NCBI GenBank assembly: GCA_015680685.1
Contig: MNCI01002803.1
Span: forward strand, 62,001 to 126,000
Source of the DNA: Gnetum montanum
Taxonomy: Eukaryota; Streptophyta; Gnetopsida; Gnetales; Gnetaceae
DNA: 64,000 nucleotides
Direction: 5' to 3'
A model generated the notes under the pieces. It was not told the origin of the DNA, searched no databases, and worked only from the letters and a program-made list of their open reading frames with translations. Below are positions 48,206 through 58,643 of the stretch, in pieces. The translations under genes were made by a program, and so were the position numbers. Each line of letters begins with the position of its first letter. Positions within the stretch are counted from its first letter, which is position 1.

Positions 48206-48800
48206 CATTGGTCAAGCTAATGTTTGGTCACGCTGACATTTAGTCAAGCTGACGTTTGGTCATGCTGATGTTTGGGCAAGCTGACGTTTGGTCAAGCTAA
48301 CATTTGATCACGCTAACATTTGGTCACATCGACGGTTTATCAACACTTAGCCACATTTTTTCTCTTCAACACTTAGCGTTCACACGCTTCTATGATCGTC
48401 AGCGTTCCTACGCTTCCCTGTTCCCAGTGTTTAGGTGTTGTTTCTTGTTCATAAATCCTATTATCCAATCCAGACACTGTTTCAGAATTTTCCAGGCACG
48501 TTCTTGCTTAGATCATAGTGTCCTACACCGTCCTCTCTCAGATCCAGATGTTTGGTCACGCTGACGTTTGGTCAAGCTGACATTTGGTCATGCTGACATT
48601 TGGTCACGCTGACATTTGGGCAAACTGATGTTTGGTCAAGCAGACATTTTTTCACGCTGACATTTGGTCACACTGACGTTTAGTCAAGCTGACGTTTGGT
48701 CACGCTGACGTTTGGTCACACTGATGTTTGGTCACGCTGACGTTTGGTCACGCTGACGTTTGGTCATGCTGATGTTTGGTCACGCTGATGATTTGTCAAC
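48206..48800 (+). repeat. Leader 16-bp tandem arrays, second copy
   Basis: Same arrangement as 43612-44205, with arrays at about 48206-48340 and 48547-48800. Units are better preserved (several exact GTCACGCTGACGTTTG). Confidence 0.88.
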
Positions 48801-48880
48801 ACTTAGCCACATTTTTTTCTCTCCAACACTTAGCCATTTATTTTCTTTCACTTACGCTGTTACATTTAGACACTTTGACA

Positions 48881-50205
48881 ATGGACCCTGTACACACCAA
48901 CACCACTTCCATGCCCGTTACCAACTTCGGTACTACAATATCAAGTCCCATCACCATCGCTGAGTCCATAGTTGCTCTTGACACAATGAATCCTCAAGGG
49001 CCATCTCGTCGATCACTAAGAATGCAAGATATGGATCCTGCATTCACCATCTTAATGCCTGAACAATATAATTTTATTTGCATTAAAATCCAAGCTAAAC
49101 TAGCCGTTGACCGAGTTGAGCTGGAAGCAAAGAGACATTATGAGCTAATTTACAAAGGAGGTCATGATTTCATTCCCATCACCTATGATGTCATCCCACT
49201 CACTGAATCCCACCATGAACTTCTATCACAACTCCTCATGGCCAAGAACCAAACCTCACGCCAATCCATCGTACAACCTCAAAATGAAGATGAAGAAGAT
49301 AATTTCATGGCTCAGTCCGAACATGGGGATTCATACCATACTCTCAGTCTGCATACTTACGCAAACCTATTATTTCACCCTTTCACGGGAGAGACCATGT
49401 CTCTTCATACGGTTAAAAGCACTCAAGCACATGTGCCCCAACAGGAAGCATCCACTCTTATTCCCACTCTCCCTATGACTGATACTCGATTCAATGTACC
49501 CATCCCCATTATTCCTCCGGTCACCACATTATCCCCTCTCCTACAAGTACAACCCCAACAACCCCCCTCTCAAACTAATGTAGGAGCGACTTTCCCATCC
49601 CAAGTAATTGGGATGCCATCTATGATACCCGCTTCCACATCTACACACTTTATCCCATGAGTGCAGGTTCATACCATGCCCTTAACTCCTCCAATATAAC
49701 ACCAGGTACAAAGTCTTCCTTCGAAACCCACAATTGGGCAATGGCCCATCCTAGTTGTCCAGTCATAACAATTTGTTCCATAATCCACAATTGGCCAATG
49801 GCCCATCCTAGTTGTCCAGTCATAACAATTTGTTCCATAATCCACAATTGACCAATGGACCACCCCTATCGCACAACAACAACAACCTACACCTTACGGC
49901 ATGCTGCCCTTAGTAGCACCCACTGTAAATATTCCACAAGTGCAACCTCCGATCACTCAACTCTCTTCTTTCCCACCCACTGCACAGTAGCCTAATTTGT
50001 ATGGCACTCAAACTAGCCAACATACTACTCCACCAAGTGCCCAAGAATGGGCCGAAGCAAAAAAGATGATGCAAGAGCTCACTGATGAGGTAAAATGCCT
50101 CAAAATCGCTAATAATGAAGAGCTTAAAGTATTAGACTTTTATCAAGATGATCCTATTAGCTCTTCGGTACCACCATTAACCTTGCCCAAAGGAGTTTCT
50201 TTGCC
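48881..50205 (+). pseudogene. gag: gag of element G, second copy, 5' part
   Basis: Start ATG 48881 (M-D-P-V-H-T-N). It is open for 260 codons to a TGA at 49658-49660, then stays in the same frame to 50205 with stops where CAA or CAG would be expected. The N-terminal region is unknown in function and contains a hydrophilic acidic stretch (E-D-E-E-D-N). A 63-bp or so Gln-rich unit is duplicated at about 49730-49850 relative to the first copy. The gag domain begins at 49997 and is cut by the gap at Y-N-G-x-G-D upstream. This is the better-preserved gag. Confidence 0.8.
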
Positions 50206-50997
50206 NNNNNNNNNNNNNNNNNNNNNNNNNNNNNNNNNNNNNNNNNNNNNNNNNNNNNNNNNNNNNNNNNNNNNNNNNNNNNNNNNNNNNNNNNNNNNNN
50301 NNNNNNNNNNNNNNNNNNNNNNNNNNNNNNNNNNNNNNNNNNNNNNNNNNNNNNNNNNNNNNNNNNNNNNNNNNNNNNNNNNNNNNNNNNNNNNNNNNNN
50401 NNNNNNNNNNNNNNNNNNNNNNNNNNNNNNNNNNNNNNNNNNNNNNNNNNNNNNNNNNNNNNNNNNNNNNNNNNNNNNNNNNNNNNNNNNNNNNNNNNNN
50501 NNNNNNNNNNNNNNNNNNNNNNNNNNNNNNNNNNNNNNNNNNNNNNNNNNNNNNNNNNNNNNNNNNNNNNNNNNNNNNNNNNNNNNNNNNNNNNNNNNNN
50601 NNNNNNNNNNNNNNNNNNNNNNNNNNNNNNNNNNNNNNNNNNNNNNNNNNNNNNNNNNNNNNNNNNNNNNNNNNNNNNNNNNNNNNNNNNNNNNNNNNNN
50701 NNNNNNNNNNNNNNNNNNNNNNNNNNNNNNNNNNNNNNNNNNNNNNNNNNNNNNNNNNNNNNNNNNNNNNNNNNNNNNNNNNNNNNNNNNNNNNNNNNNN
50801 NNNNNNNNNNNNNNNNNNNNNNNNNNNNNNNNNNNNNNNNNNNNNNNNNNNNNNNNNNNNNNNNNNNNNNNNNNNNNNNNNNNNNNNNNNNNNNNNNNNN
50901 NNNNNNNNNNNNNNNNNNNNNNNNNNNNNNNNNNNNNNNNNNNNNNNNNNNNNNNNNNNNNNNNNNNNNNNNNNNNNNNNNNNNNNNNNNNNNNNNN
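50206..50997. other. Assembly gap (792 N)
   Basis: Undetermined bases. By alignment to the first copy the missing sequence corresponds to 45560-46599, which is 1,040 bp, so the gap is about 250 bp larger than drawn unless the copy has a deletion. Any translation across it is meaningless. Confidence 0.97.
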
Positions 50998-51500
50998 GGC
51001 ATGTACAAAGATCCCCTTAATATTAAGGAAGCTCCTTACGTTATTAACATGATCCATGTCGGAAATGAGCAAGGTATGCCCACAAAACCTTTCGTGATTC
51101 ATGTCCCTCCTCCAACGTCAACATCATCCCCGCAATCCGCGTACCCCACATACAATCCTCGTACCCCACATACAATCCGCCTACACCTACAAAACCATTT
51201 GTCATTCATGTACCCCTTGCCAATGCAACCACAAATGTTCAACCGCCTACCCAGCCCACTCCCTTTGTGGTCCGGGTGCCATCCGCAGTTGCAACCATGG
51301 AGGCACAACCACAAAACCAACCAACTCCTTTTGTAATCAGGGTACCCAAACACTCTGATCTTCAAACTCCTACTCCTCAACCACAAACAAAACTGACCCC
51401 ATTCTTCATCATGGTGCCTCAACACCCTGACACACAACCATCTCCAACTGTTCAACCGCAACCCTGGCCCGCTCCATTCGTCATTCGAGTTCCAAAATAA
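50998..51500 (+). pseudogene. gag C-terminal region with P-F-V-I-R-V-P repeats
   Basis: The region after the zinc finger encodes a proline-rich segment with at least six copies of (K/T/A)-P-F-(V/F)-(I/V)-(R/H/M)-V-P at about 51086, 51192, 51258, 51324, 51393 and 51468. A 20-bp direct duplication (51141-51160 and 51161-51180) shifts the frame between the first two repeats. Downstream of it one frame is open to a TAA at 51498-51500 and continues, after that stop, into protease. Repeated proline-rich linkers between nucleocapsid and protease are common in large plant gypsy elements. Exact role unknown. Confidence 0.7.
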
Positions 51501-52808
51501 CCCGATGTTCAAGCTCCAATGGTTCCCCCATGACCTTCGCAAGAATGCCTCACTAACAGGCTTACTAGGGAATGGTTGGAAAAAGAACGTCGAAGTCTTG
51601 AATTGGGGCCACCGAAACCCACTCCCTTAAACGCTGTACCTATGGCTCCAACAACTGACAAGCTAGGCACGAGTCATGAAAGCAAAAACTCAGGAATGCC
51701 AGATGCATCAAACCCAACTGTCACATTAGACTACACGAAAATCATTCCACAAGAAATACAACTATTGGGTCCAATGGACCAAGTCTCAACCAGCAAGAAT
51801 ATATCGAACAGTAAAGACTTGGCCAATGCCCTAACTCAGGTCACACAAGCGCTTAAACAAAAAAACACATCTTTAAGCTTGTATGACCTAATGATGACTT
51901 CTCAAGTTCATCGTGAAGCCTTAGTACGCATGTTAACATCGATCCTAGTCAGTGAAGACTTGCCTGCAAATGAACGTTCCATTCATGCCATAATGTCTCT
52001 ATATCAAGGATCAAGAGCTACATCACTAGGCTTCAAAATAGATAATATAAAAATAGATGAAAAAATAGGAGTCACCACTGCACCCATGTTCATAACTATA
52101 CAAGTAAATCAATTTAAAATACATAGGATGCATGTAGATGACGAAGCAGCCATGAACGTAGTACCATACCCTGTCATCAAATAGTTAGGGTTAACTGAAC
52201 AAATCAAACCAACTTCCACGACATTCCTGAAATCGTTCAGTGGATCACGTGTAGTTGTCAAAGGAACACTAACTTTGGATTTCATAGCAAGGAATCGATT
52301 CCCTACATCAGCTGAATTCGTAGTTGTAGACGAGATGCCTAGATTTAACTTGATATTGGGACAACCATGGTTTTCCCAATTAAAAGCAGTATCCTCACCC
52401 ATCCACCAAGAGATTCACTTATTCTATGAGGGCGGTGAAATCATTATACATGGTGATGCGGCTACACCCAACACCTCTGCACATGTAGGCACAAACCAAG
52501 GCTCAGAAGTCAAAATAGATGAGACTAAACAAGATGACATTGCTCTCGAGCCTAAACAAGACGCCACACCCATTGACATCCAAAGTGATAACCAATCTCC
52601 AAACCGTGATCCCCCAGAAGATATAGAAACATTACAAAATGTGAAAACATTAGAGCATACTGACACAGGAGTTATTCCTCCAAATGTCTCATGGTCAAAA
52701 TTACCATTTAACATAATTAGCGAAGGAGATGCTGAATATATGATTACACCAACATGCCCAGCACACCATGTCAATCTTCGAAAATTAAAGAAGCTACTCA
52801 ACTGTTAA
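51501..52808 (+). pseudogene. Aspartic protease region of element G
   Basis: Same frame as the repeats. Open pieces are 51576-52184 and 52275-52808, separated by a single TAG at 52182-52184. The first ends M-H-V-D-D-E-A-A-M-N-V-V-P, in the place of the D-G-G-S-A/D-x-G-x-A catalytic motif; the glycine is replaced. The second has I-L-G-Q-P-W-F (about 52353-52373), the conserved C-terminal protease motif, then a hydrophilic tail. Only one stop lies in this 1.2-kb stretch, so decay is light compared with D or C. No RT follows: the frame ends at 52808 inside a minisatellite. Confidence 0.8.
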
Positions 52809-53070
52809 ACTACTACTCGTTCGAGATGACGTTAAACTACTACATGTCCAAAATGGCGTTAAACTACTACATGTCCGAAATGACGTTAAACTACTATCGT
52901 CCAAAATGATGTTTAACTACTATTGTTCGAAATGACATTAAACTACTATCGTCCAAGATGACGTTAAACTAATACTCGTCTGAAATGACGTTAAACTACT
53001 ACACATCCGAAAAGACGTTAAAATACCACATGTTTGCAATGACATAAAACTAGCCACGATCAGAAATGGC
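52804..53070 (+). repeat. Minisatellite 1 (26- to 27-bp unit)
   Basis: Ten tandem units of GTTAAACTACTACATGTCCG plus AAATGAC, with variants ACTCGTC and ATCGTCC. The stop codon of the protease frame (TAA, 52806-52808) is the first unit's TAA. Stray units with the core TTAAACTA continue near 53130. Confidence 0.9.
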
Positions 53071-53556
53071 CGGTTCATTTTAAAACCCACTGAAACAATT
53101 TAAATCTCTCTTGTTTCCTTGTGGCCTGAAATGGCCTTAAACTAGAACAAGTTAAGTTTCCATTTCTTTAAAATTACATTCTTTGTTTGCATGTATAGTT
53201 GCATCCTTGCTTTATAAATTACTATGCCCCTTACACTTCTTCTACGCTATTATCATTTCAGTTGCATTCAAGCTTATATTTACAAATAGTTAAAACAAAA
53301 AAACAAAAAAAATATAATAATAATAATAATAATAATCTTTTTTGTTTACGCTTGTGTTTATCAAAAGCTTGGACAAAACGTAAAATAAAAAAAAATCGAA
53401 TAACATAAAAACAGCAAAAAAATAATATATATCAAGGTATAAATGAATAATTTCATATGTTTACATTGTATCACATATTTGCTTTCATACAATCTACAAA
53501 TTTTCAACACAAAAAAAAAACACATAACTAAGCTAACAACAATGACAAGTTGAATT

Positions 53557-53650
53557 AAACATCCACGCTAGGAGGATCCCCAAACTCCTCCGCATCATCG
53601 AGTCTTGCTCCACTGGGGCCAACCTCATCATCATCACGTCCCTGCACCAA
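53557..53650 (-). other. Exon-like segment with acidic C-terminus
   Basis: On the minus strand, TTTTGGTGCAG (a fair 3' splice site) is followed by 29 codons starting G-R-D-D-D-E and ending D-P-P-S-V-D-V before TAA (53562-53560 region). Low complexity is absent and codons look plausible, as in the last exon of a plant gene. No upstream exon could be joined with confidence. Could be chance. Confidence 0.25.
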
Positions 53651-54011
53651 AACAAAATCCTAGGTAAGTAAGTTAAAATTTGTAAAAACACACAAATGAA
53701 AGTAACCATCAACAAAACATAAATATACAAGAGAGAACTAGCAAGAGAAATAATAATAAAATGAATAACTACAAAAGTTGTATATCCCATGGGACAATCA
53801 CTCCAGTATTCGTTGGGTGCATTTAATCCTTAATAGGGAACATGGAAATTCATTAGGTAATGCCAACATTAGAAAGATAACGTTTGCAAAAATTATGATT
53901 AATAGTTTATGTTACAACCATAAGTAAAAACAGCTCGTAGTTTGCATTACCCTGGAAAAGTGACTCACTCAACTTAGGGGAGTAACTCACGTTTACGTTT
54001 TGCACCATAGA

Positions 54012-54109
54012 AAAAATATATATTTTACACAGATGAATCAGCGTAATAAATCACCAATTTAAAAATATATATTTTACACAGATGAATCAGCGTAATAAAT
54101 CACCAATTT
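54012..54109 (+). repeat. 49-bp tandem duplication
   Basis: Two exact adjacent copies of a 49-bp unit that starts AAAAATATATATTTTACACA and ends TCACCAATTT. Their identity suggests a recent slippage or duplication event. Confidence 0.9.
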
Positions 54110-56892
54110 AATAAAGCACGGTGTCAATTTTCTTTTATATAAAACTAATATATTGGCTCTATAAGGTGATTTATCCCGATAATATAACGTCATATAAAAG
54201 GTTGTGTTAAATTATTCACCAAGCTCACCTCACCTACAATGATCGAAAACCTTTGTCATGATGAGGGGGAAAATTAAAACAGAGTGCCATGAGCTTGCAT
54301 ATGGCCATTGGCCATGTGCTGGTGGAATTTGTTGCTTTATAAGCAAACAGACTTTTAAATAGTTCGTTGATAGTTTCATTCTAGCCGGAACCAACATAGG
54401 CACTGGACTTTTCAACACTATCACTAAGTACTGGTTCCTTGATCAAAAAAGTTAGAAGCACTTGCGTTGAGCGGGGTCTTCCTTACATTTTGGAAGCGAG
54501 CTGGTAAATTCACATTATCATGATTCTTTCTCTTTGTCAACAAAAAAAGAACTACCTAATAGGCTCAGATAAATGATGCCCCAATTGGATAAATTCACTT
54601 ATTTCACACAATTATTCTAGTTATGCCTGATCTTCTTCACTTTCTATACTTCCCTACACCATTCCCGGGGGTTTCACAAAAAGCGAACAAAAGGCGAACC
54701 AAAAAGAACTTTTCTTTTTCTTGTTCAGAAGAAGAAGAAATAGGATCAATTTTAACCAGTAATTTATAATATAAAAAAAAAAACATACCCACAATTTCAC
54801 AATTGATTAAGAGAAGAATATCTTGCGGTGTTCAATGGTGGCCTGTATGTGGGCCCCGTAGGGGCGGGGAACCGATGAACCTTCGTCGGTAACACTGGAT
54901 CGAGGAAGTACCTTCGTCGGTAAGACTGGAAACGAAAGGCTTGGGGGCAGCGGCTGGAGGCGGCCGGGGCAGGAACTCGCTTATTGTATTTTATTGATAA
55001 AAAGAAAGCTAGTTAAAACAAGCAAGCTGGCCGACTTTGCCTGTGCCAAAGGCACCTATAAACAGCCGGAACAAGCATCCATCCGTCATCAGAACAAGCA
55101 TCCATCCGTCATCATACCCATCAATCAATGATACAAAAACTCTTGTATCCTGTCTGAAATTTTCAAAAATGGGCACTCTGGAGATTGAGCGTGCCAAAAA
55201 TTTCAGCGTAAACAAGTGCAAAACGATGATCAAACAAGTGCCTTTTACTGAAATTTCTGATCATTCTCCCAACTGAAATCTTTGGTACGCACGCGGCCAA
55301 CTCTGTCCTTAGTCAAATTTGCTGCTGCTCGATGGCCCGATCTGACTAACACATGGCCCGCTGAAATTGCCTGGACCCCGTTTAAGCGTGTCTATGTTTC
55401 TTCCGCCAAGCTAAGGATGGTACAACAGATTTTAAAATGGTTGAACAAGCAAACTCCAAGCATCCATGCGTCTCATGATCCATGACGATGACCCTGTTTT
55501 GTTTTTTTTCTGTTTTCAGCAGAAATATATAAAAAAAAGAACAATAAACCAGCAATGAACGCGTTTCAAGCCGCCGCTCATTCATAGATACCACAAGTTG
55601 GTTTACAAACCAAAACTTTGTGAATTGTTATTGGGGCTCAAACGCGTGTAATTTGGTTTTTTGTCATGGCGGAACCTTTGACGCTCCCAAAGGCAGGCCA
55701 ATCCACGACGCAAATGCAATGTTTTCCTCGCACGCCCCGTCCGAAAACTTGATTTCCGTATGACCCATACTTGCCCCTTCGGCCTTCGGTTACCACAGTG
55801 TTTGTTTATTTATTTGTACTCCCTGGTTTTCACTGCGAAGCCAAAGGCAGGATAACTCACGCTGCCAGGCAATGGCGGTTAACTCACGCTACCAAGCCTC
55901 ACGTTGCTAGGCAATGGTGGCAGAAGTGTCACTCACGCTATCCACACCACAAAAATATATTTATTGATTTATATTGATTTATGGTGACGGAAAAACTATA
56001 TTTATTGATTTATGTTTTTTGATTTTAGTGTTTTCTGATTTTATAGTCTCGCAGATCAAGAAACTATGTTCTGCGTCATTGTACTTTAGATCTCTTAAAC
56101 TAGACGACAGGTGTACCACGTGCAATAACGGTAACCGGCTTGGACTATTGTAAATTTACGCTGAGTATTAAAACAAAGCCAAACTATTCACATTGGGTTG
56201 TAAAAACCCTCACGTTGATACTGAATGGGGCTGTACTCACGCTGCCTATTGCCCCTTATTTACTCACGTTGATTTGGACCCTTTTACTCACGGTGCCTAT
56301 TGTCCTGTATACCATTACTCATGCTGAATAACACCCTACCAATGCTTGCATCTCATTTGGTCCCCTTTTTATCCCACTTGTCTACACATTCCCTCATTTT
56401 ATATTTTAATTATTTTATTCTGTCCTTGTGCTTTAAGGTAGCCACTTCTTTTATTTCTTACATACATTTATTCATTTTCCCAAAGTAACTCAGACGTTTT
56501 AAAATAAAATAAAATAAAAATTACAAAATAAAATAAAATATTTACTTTTAATTACGTTGACCACTTTGAGCAAAACCAAACTGTAAAAGCCTCTAAAAAT
56601 AAAGTAAAATACATAATGTTATTTTGGTTACTTTGACCCCTTTTCTTTTATCAATGCCCAAATCTTAAACTTTAAAAATATTATATATATATATATATAT
56701 ATGATTTTAAATTCTTATACACGCACATGGCCCAGTACGGCCTTAAACTGCCACACATGGTTTCGCATTGTTTTCTATTTACTTGTGCATTTCCATTCAT
56801 GTTTTCTGCAGTTGCTATTTAACATTGTTTTCACTAGTTGCTTTTGTTTACAGGATCATACAGACGCACACGCATGCATTCACCATAAAACA

Positions 56893-57300
56893 GTCTTGGC
56901 ATCACGACCTAAAGTTAATACCATAGAATAGTCCTAGAGTTATGACTTAAAACTAGCACCACAGATTCGACCTGGAATCATGATGATAAACTAATACCAC
57001 AGACTCGTCCTGGAATCATGATGATAAACTAATACCATAGACTCGTCCTAGAATCATGATGATAAATTGATACCACAGACTCGTCTTAGCATCATGACAG
57101 TAAACTGATACCACAGAATTGTCCTAGCATCATGACGGTAAACTGATACCACAGACTCGTCCTAGCATCATGACGATAAACTGATACCACAAACTCGTTC
57201 TGGAATCATGACGATAAACTGATACCACAGAACGGTCTTGGTATCATGACCTAAAACTAATATCACAGATCATCTGGAATGACAATAAACTACCACACTC
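56893..57300 (+). repeat. Minisatellite 2 (38-bp unit)
   Basis: About ten units of 38 bp, consensus core GATAAACTGATACCACAGAC then TCGTCCTAGCATCATGAC. They share TAAACT, ACTCGTCC and ATGAC in the same order with minisatellite 1, as if one were an expanded form of the other. Looser units (GACTATAAACTAGC) continue to about 57460. Confidence 0.88.
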
Positions 57301-58630
57301 TCATTTGACAGAGTCCACTAAGACTATAAACTAGCTCGCCTCTCCATAGTCTGCCACGACTATAAACTAGCATTGCACTGTTTGCTACGACGCTAAACTA
57401 GCAACGTCCAACAAGTTATAATGTAAAACTAATCCATGACAATCCACCAAGACTATAAACTGGCAACTTCTTCATCGGCCTACTAATCTGTTGTTGTAAT
57501 CAAACGACGCATCTTCATCAATCTACTACATGAATTCATCACATGGACTCTAACAACATTGCTGCTGCTCAACTTTATTTGTCTACAGTTGCACGCGGTG
57601 TCTCCATCTCATCGATTGCATCCATGTTTAAAGTGTTAAGCTAACTTATTCACTTGTGGTTTTCTTATCTTCTTGGAGTTGTGTTTGCAGGATGACACCC
57701 AGAGGTGTTCATACACAAATGCACTTCATCACAACAATAAGGTACTACATTGTTCCTGATGCATGTAACCAAGTTAATCAAACCGTTCACAAGTACATTC
57801 CCAGTTCCTCAATCATCCCTTATTCCCTAACATGTTCTCTCTACCCATTTCCTAGATACATCCCAGTCACCCCTAAACTTGAACCACACTGTTGCACACT
57901 GTAACTCTCCAGGCAGTTACGTAACACAACATAGCCCATGATACAATTACAAGCACACAAGCATGAGTATAACACACAAAAAAATAAAAAATAAAAAAAA
58001 TGCTCTTCCCACAAAAAAACAAAAAAAAAAGGAAGAAAAAAAATAAAAACAAAAAAAAGGAGCAAAATCCATCACAAGACCCTTGGCACTTCCCATACAA
58101 GCCCCAGGCGGGAAGGTACTCGTCTTGGAGGAAAAACACTCGTGTCTTAAAAAATCATGTTGCATCTCACCGCGTGGCTTTGGCTATTAGACAATGGATT
58201 CCCTTTGACACTATACAAGGATCCTATTTCTCCAAAGAATGCACCACCTCATCATGTGGCTTTGGTTGTGACAACGAATTTTCTTAAGTAGGATACAAAA
58301 GTCTCGTTTCTCCAAAGGATGCACATCCCATGCCTTGGTCCCAAGTCTGCTAGATACTGGCTATTGATAAGGACCAACATGATGTATTCACACAAGAGCA
58401 TTCCTCTTCCCACAGTCAAACAAAACCATCCCTTCATCAATCCTTGATCTCACAGTTACAAACCTTCTCCCTATACACCTCAAAACCTCATTTTTCGATC
58501 TCATGTACTTCTGAACACGGTGCGCTGACATCTAAATAAGTGCCAAAGAACAATGCTGGATGCTAAGTTGCTTATGGTGTTTTGTACTTCTTTGTCGATG
58601 CCTCTCGAGTAGATTCCTCTAGGCGTCAAT
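57301..58630. other. Element G 3' untranslated stretch
   Basis: Degenerate minisatellite to about 57460, then unassigned sequence. TGTGTTTGCAG (57679-57689) resembles a splice acceptor and is followed by a 70-codon open stretch without a known domain. A very A-rich run lies at 57975-58065. An imperfect duplication of about 75 bp (CGTGGCTTTGGCTATTAGAC at 58172, ATGTGGCTTTGGTTGTGACA at 58254) is also present. No gene called. Confidence 0.4.
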
Positions 58631-58643
58631 AAAGAGGGGCCAA
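58631..58643 (+). promoter_or_regulatory. Element G polypurine tract
   Basis: AAAGAGGGGCCAA directly before the 3' LTR (TGAAACACC at 58644). Confidence 0.7.

Larger units (their letters stand above)
46696..51093 (+). repeat. Second unit of a tandem duplication inside element G
   Basis: Repeats 42125-46695. The junction reads CAAAACCTTTC then AGACGCTACTCAGCG: the left side is gag (compare 51083-51093, followed there by GTGATTC) and the right side is LTR (compare 42121-42135). TTTC is shared by both parents. The unit contains a 5'-truncated LTR, primer site, leader arrays and gag, with an assembly gap. Differences from the first unit are numerous, so the copies are not identical reads of one locus. 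Confidence 0.85.
53071..56892. other. Internal block of element G without retroviral genes
   Basis: No RT, RNase H or integrase motif on either strand. It contains a (TAA)n-like run (53312-53333), an exon-like acidic segment on the minus strand (53565-53650), a 49-bp tandem duplication (54012-54060, 54061-54109), a GC-richer part (about 54840-55960) with CCTTCGTCGGTAA twice (54879, 54910), a 25-bp duplication near 55070-55115, scattered ACTCACGCTGCC words (55855-56330) and an (AT)n run (56679-56702). It lies between minisatellites 1 and 2, whose units share a core, so it may be captured DNA. Origin unknown. Confidence 0.5.

Noticed and set aside
49997-51102. Open frames running through the N gap
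   Set aside because: Undetermined bases cannot be translated; only the flanks are real gag sequence.
54230-54760. Possible mitochondrial DNA insertion inside G
   Set aside because: The texture (for example AGAAGAAGAAGAAATAGGATC) reminded me of plant mitochondrial DNA, but I could not align any known organelle gene, so I leave it as unassigned.
57656-57904. Possible exon after TGTGTTTGCAG
   Set aside because: The open stretch has no recognisable domain and no second splice site in frame could be supported.
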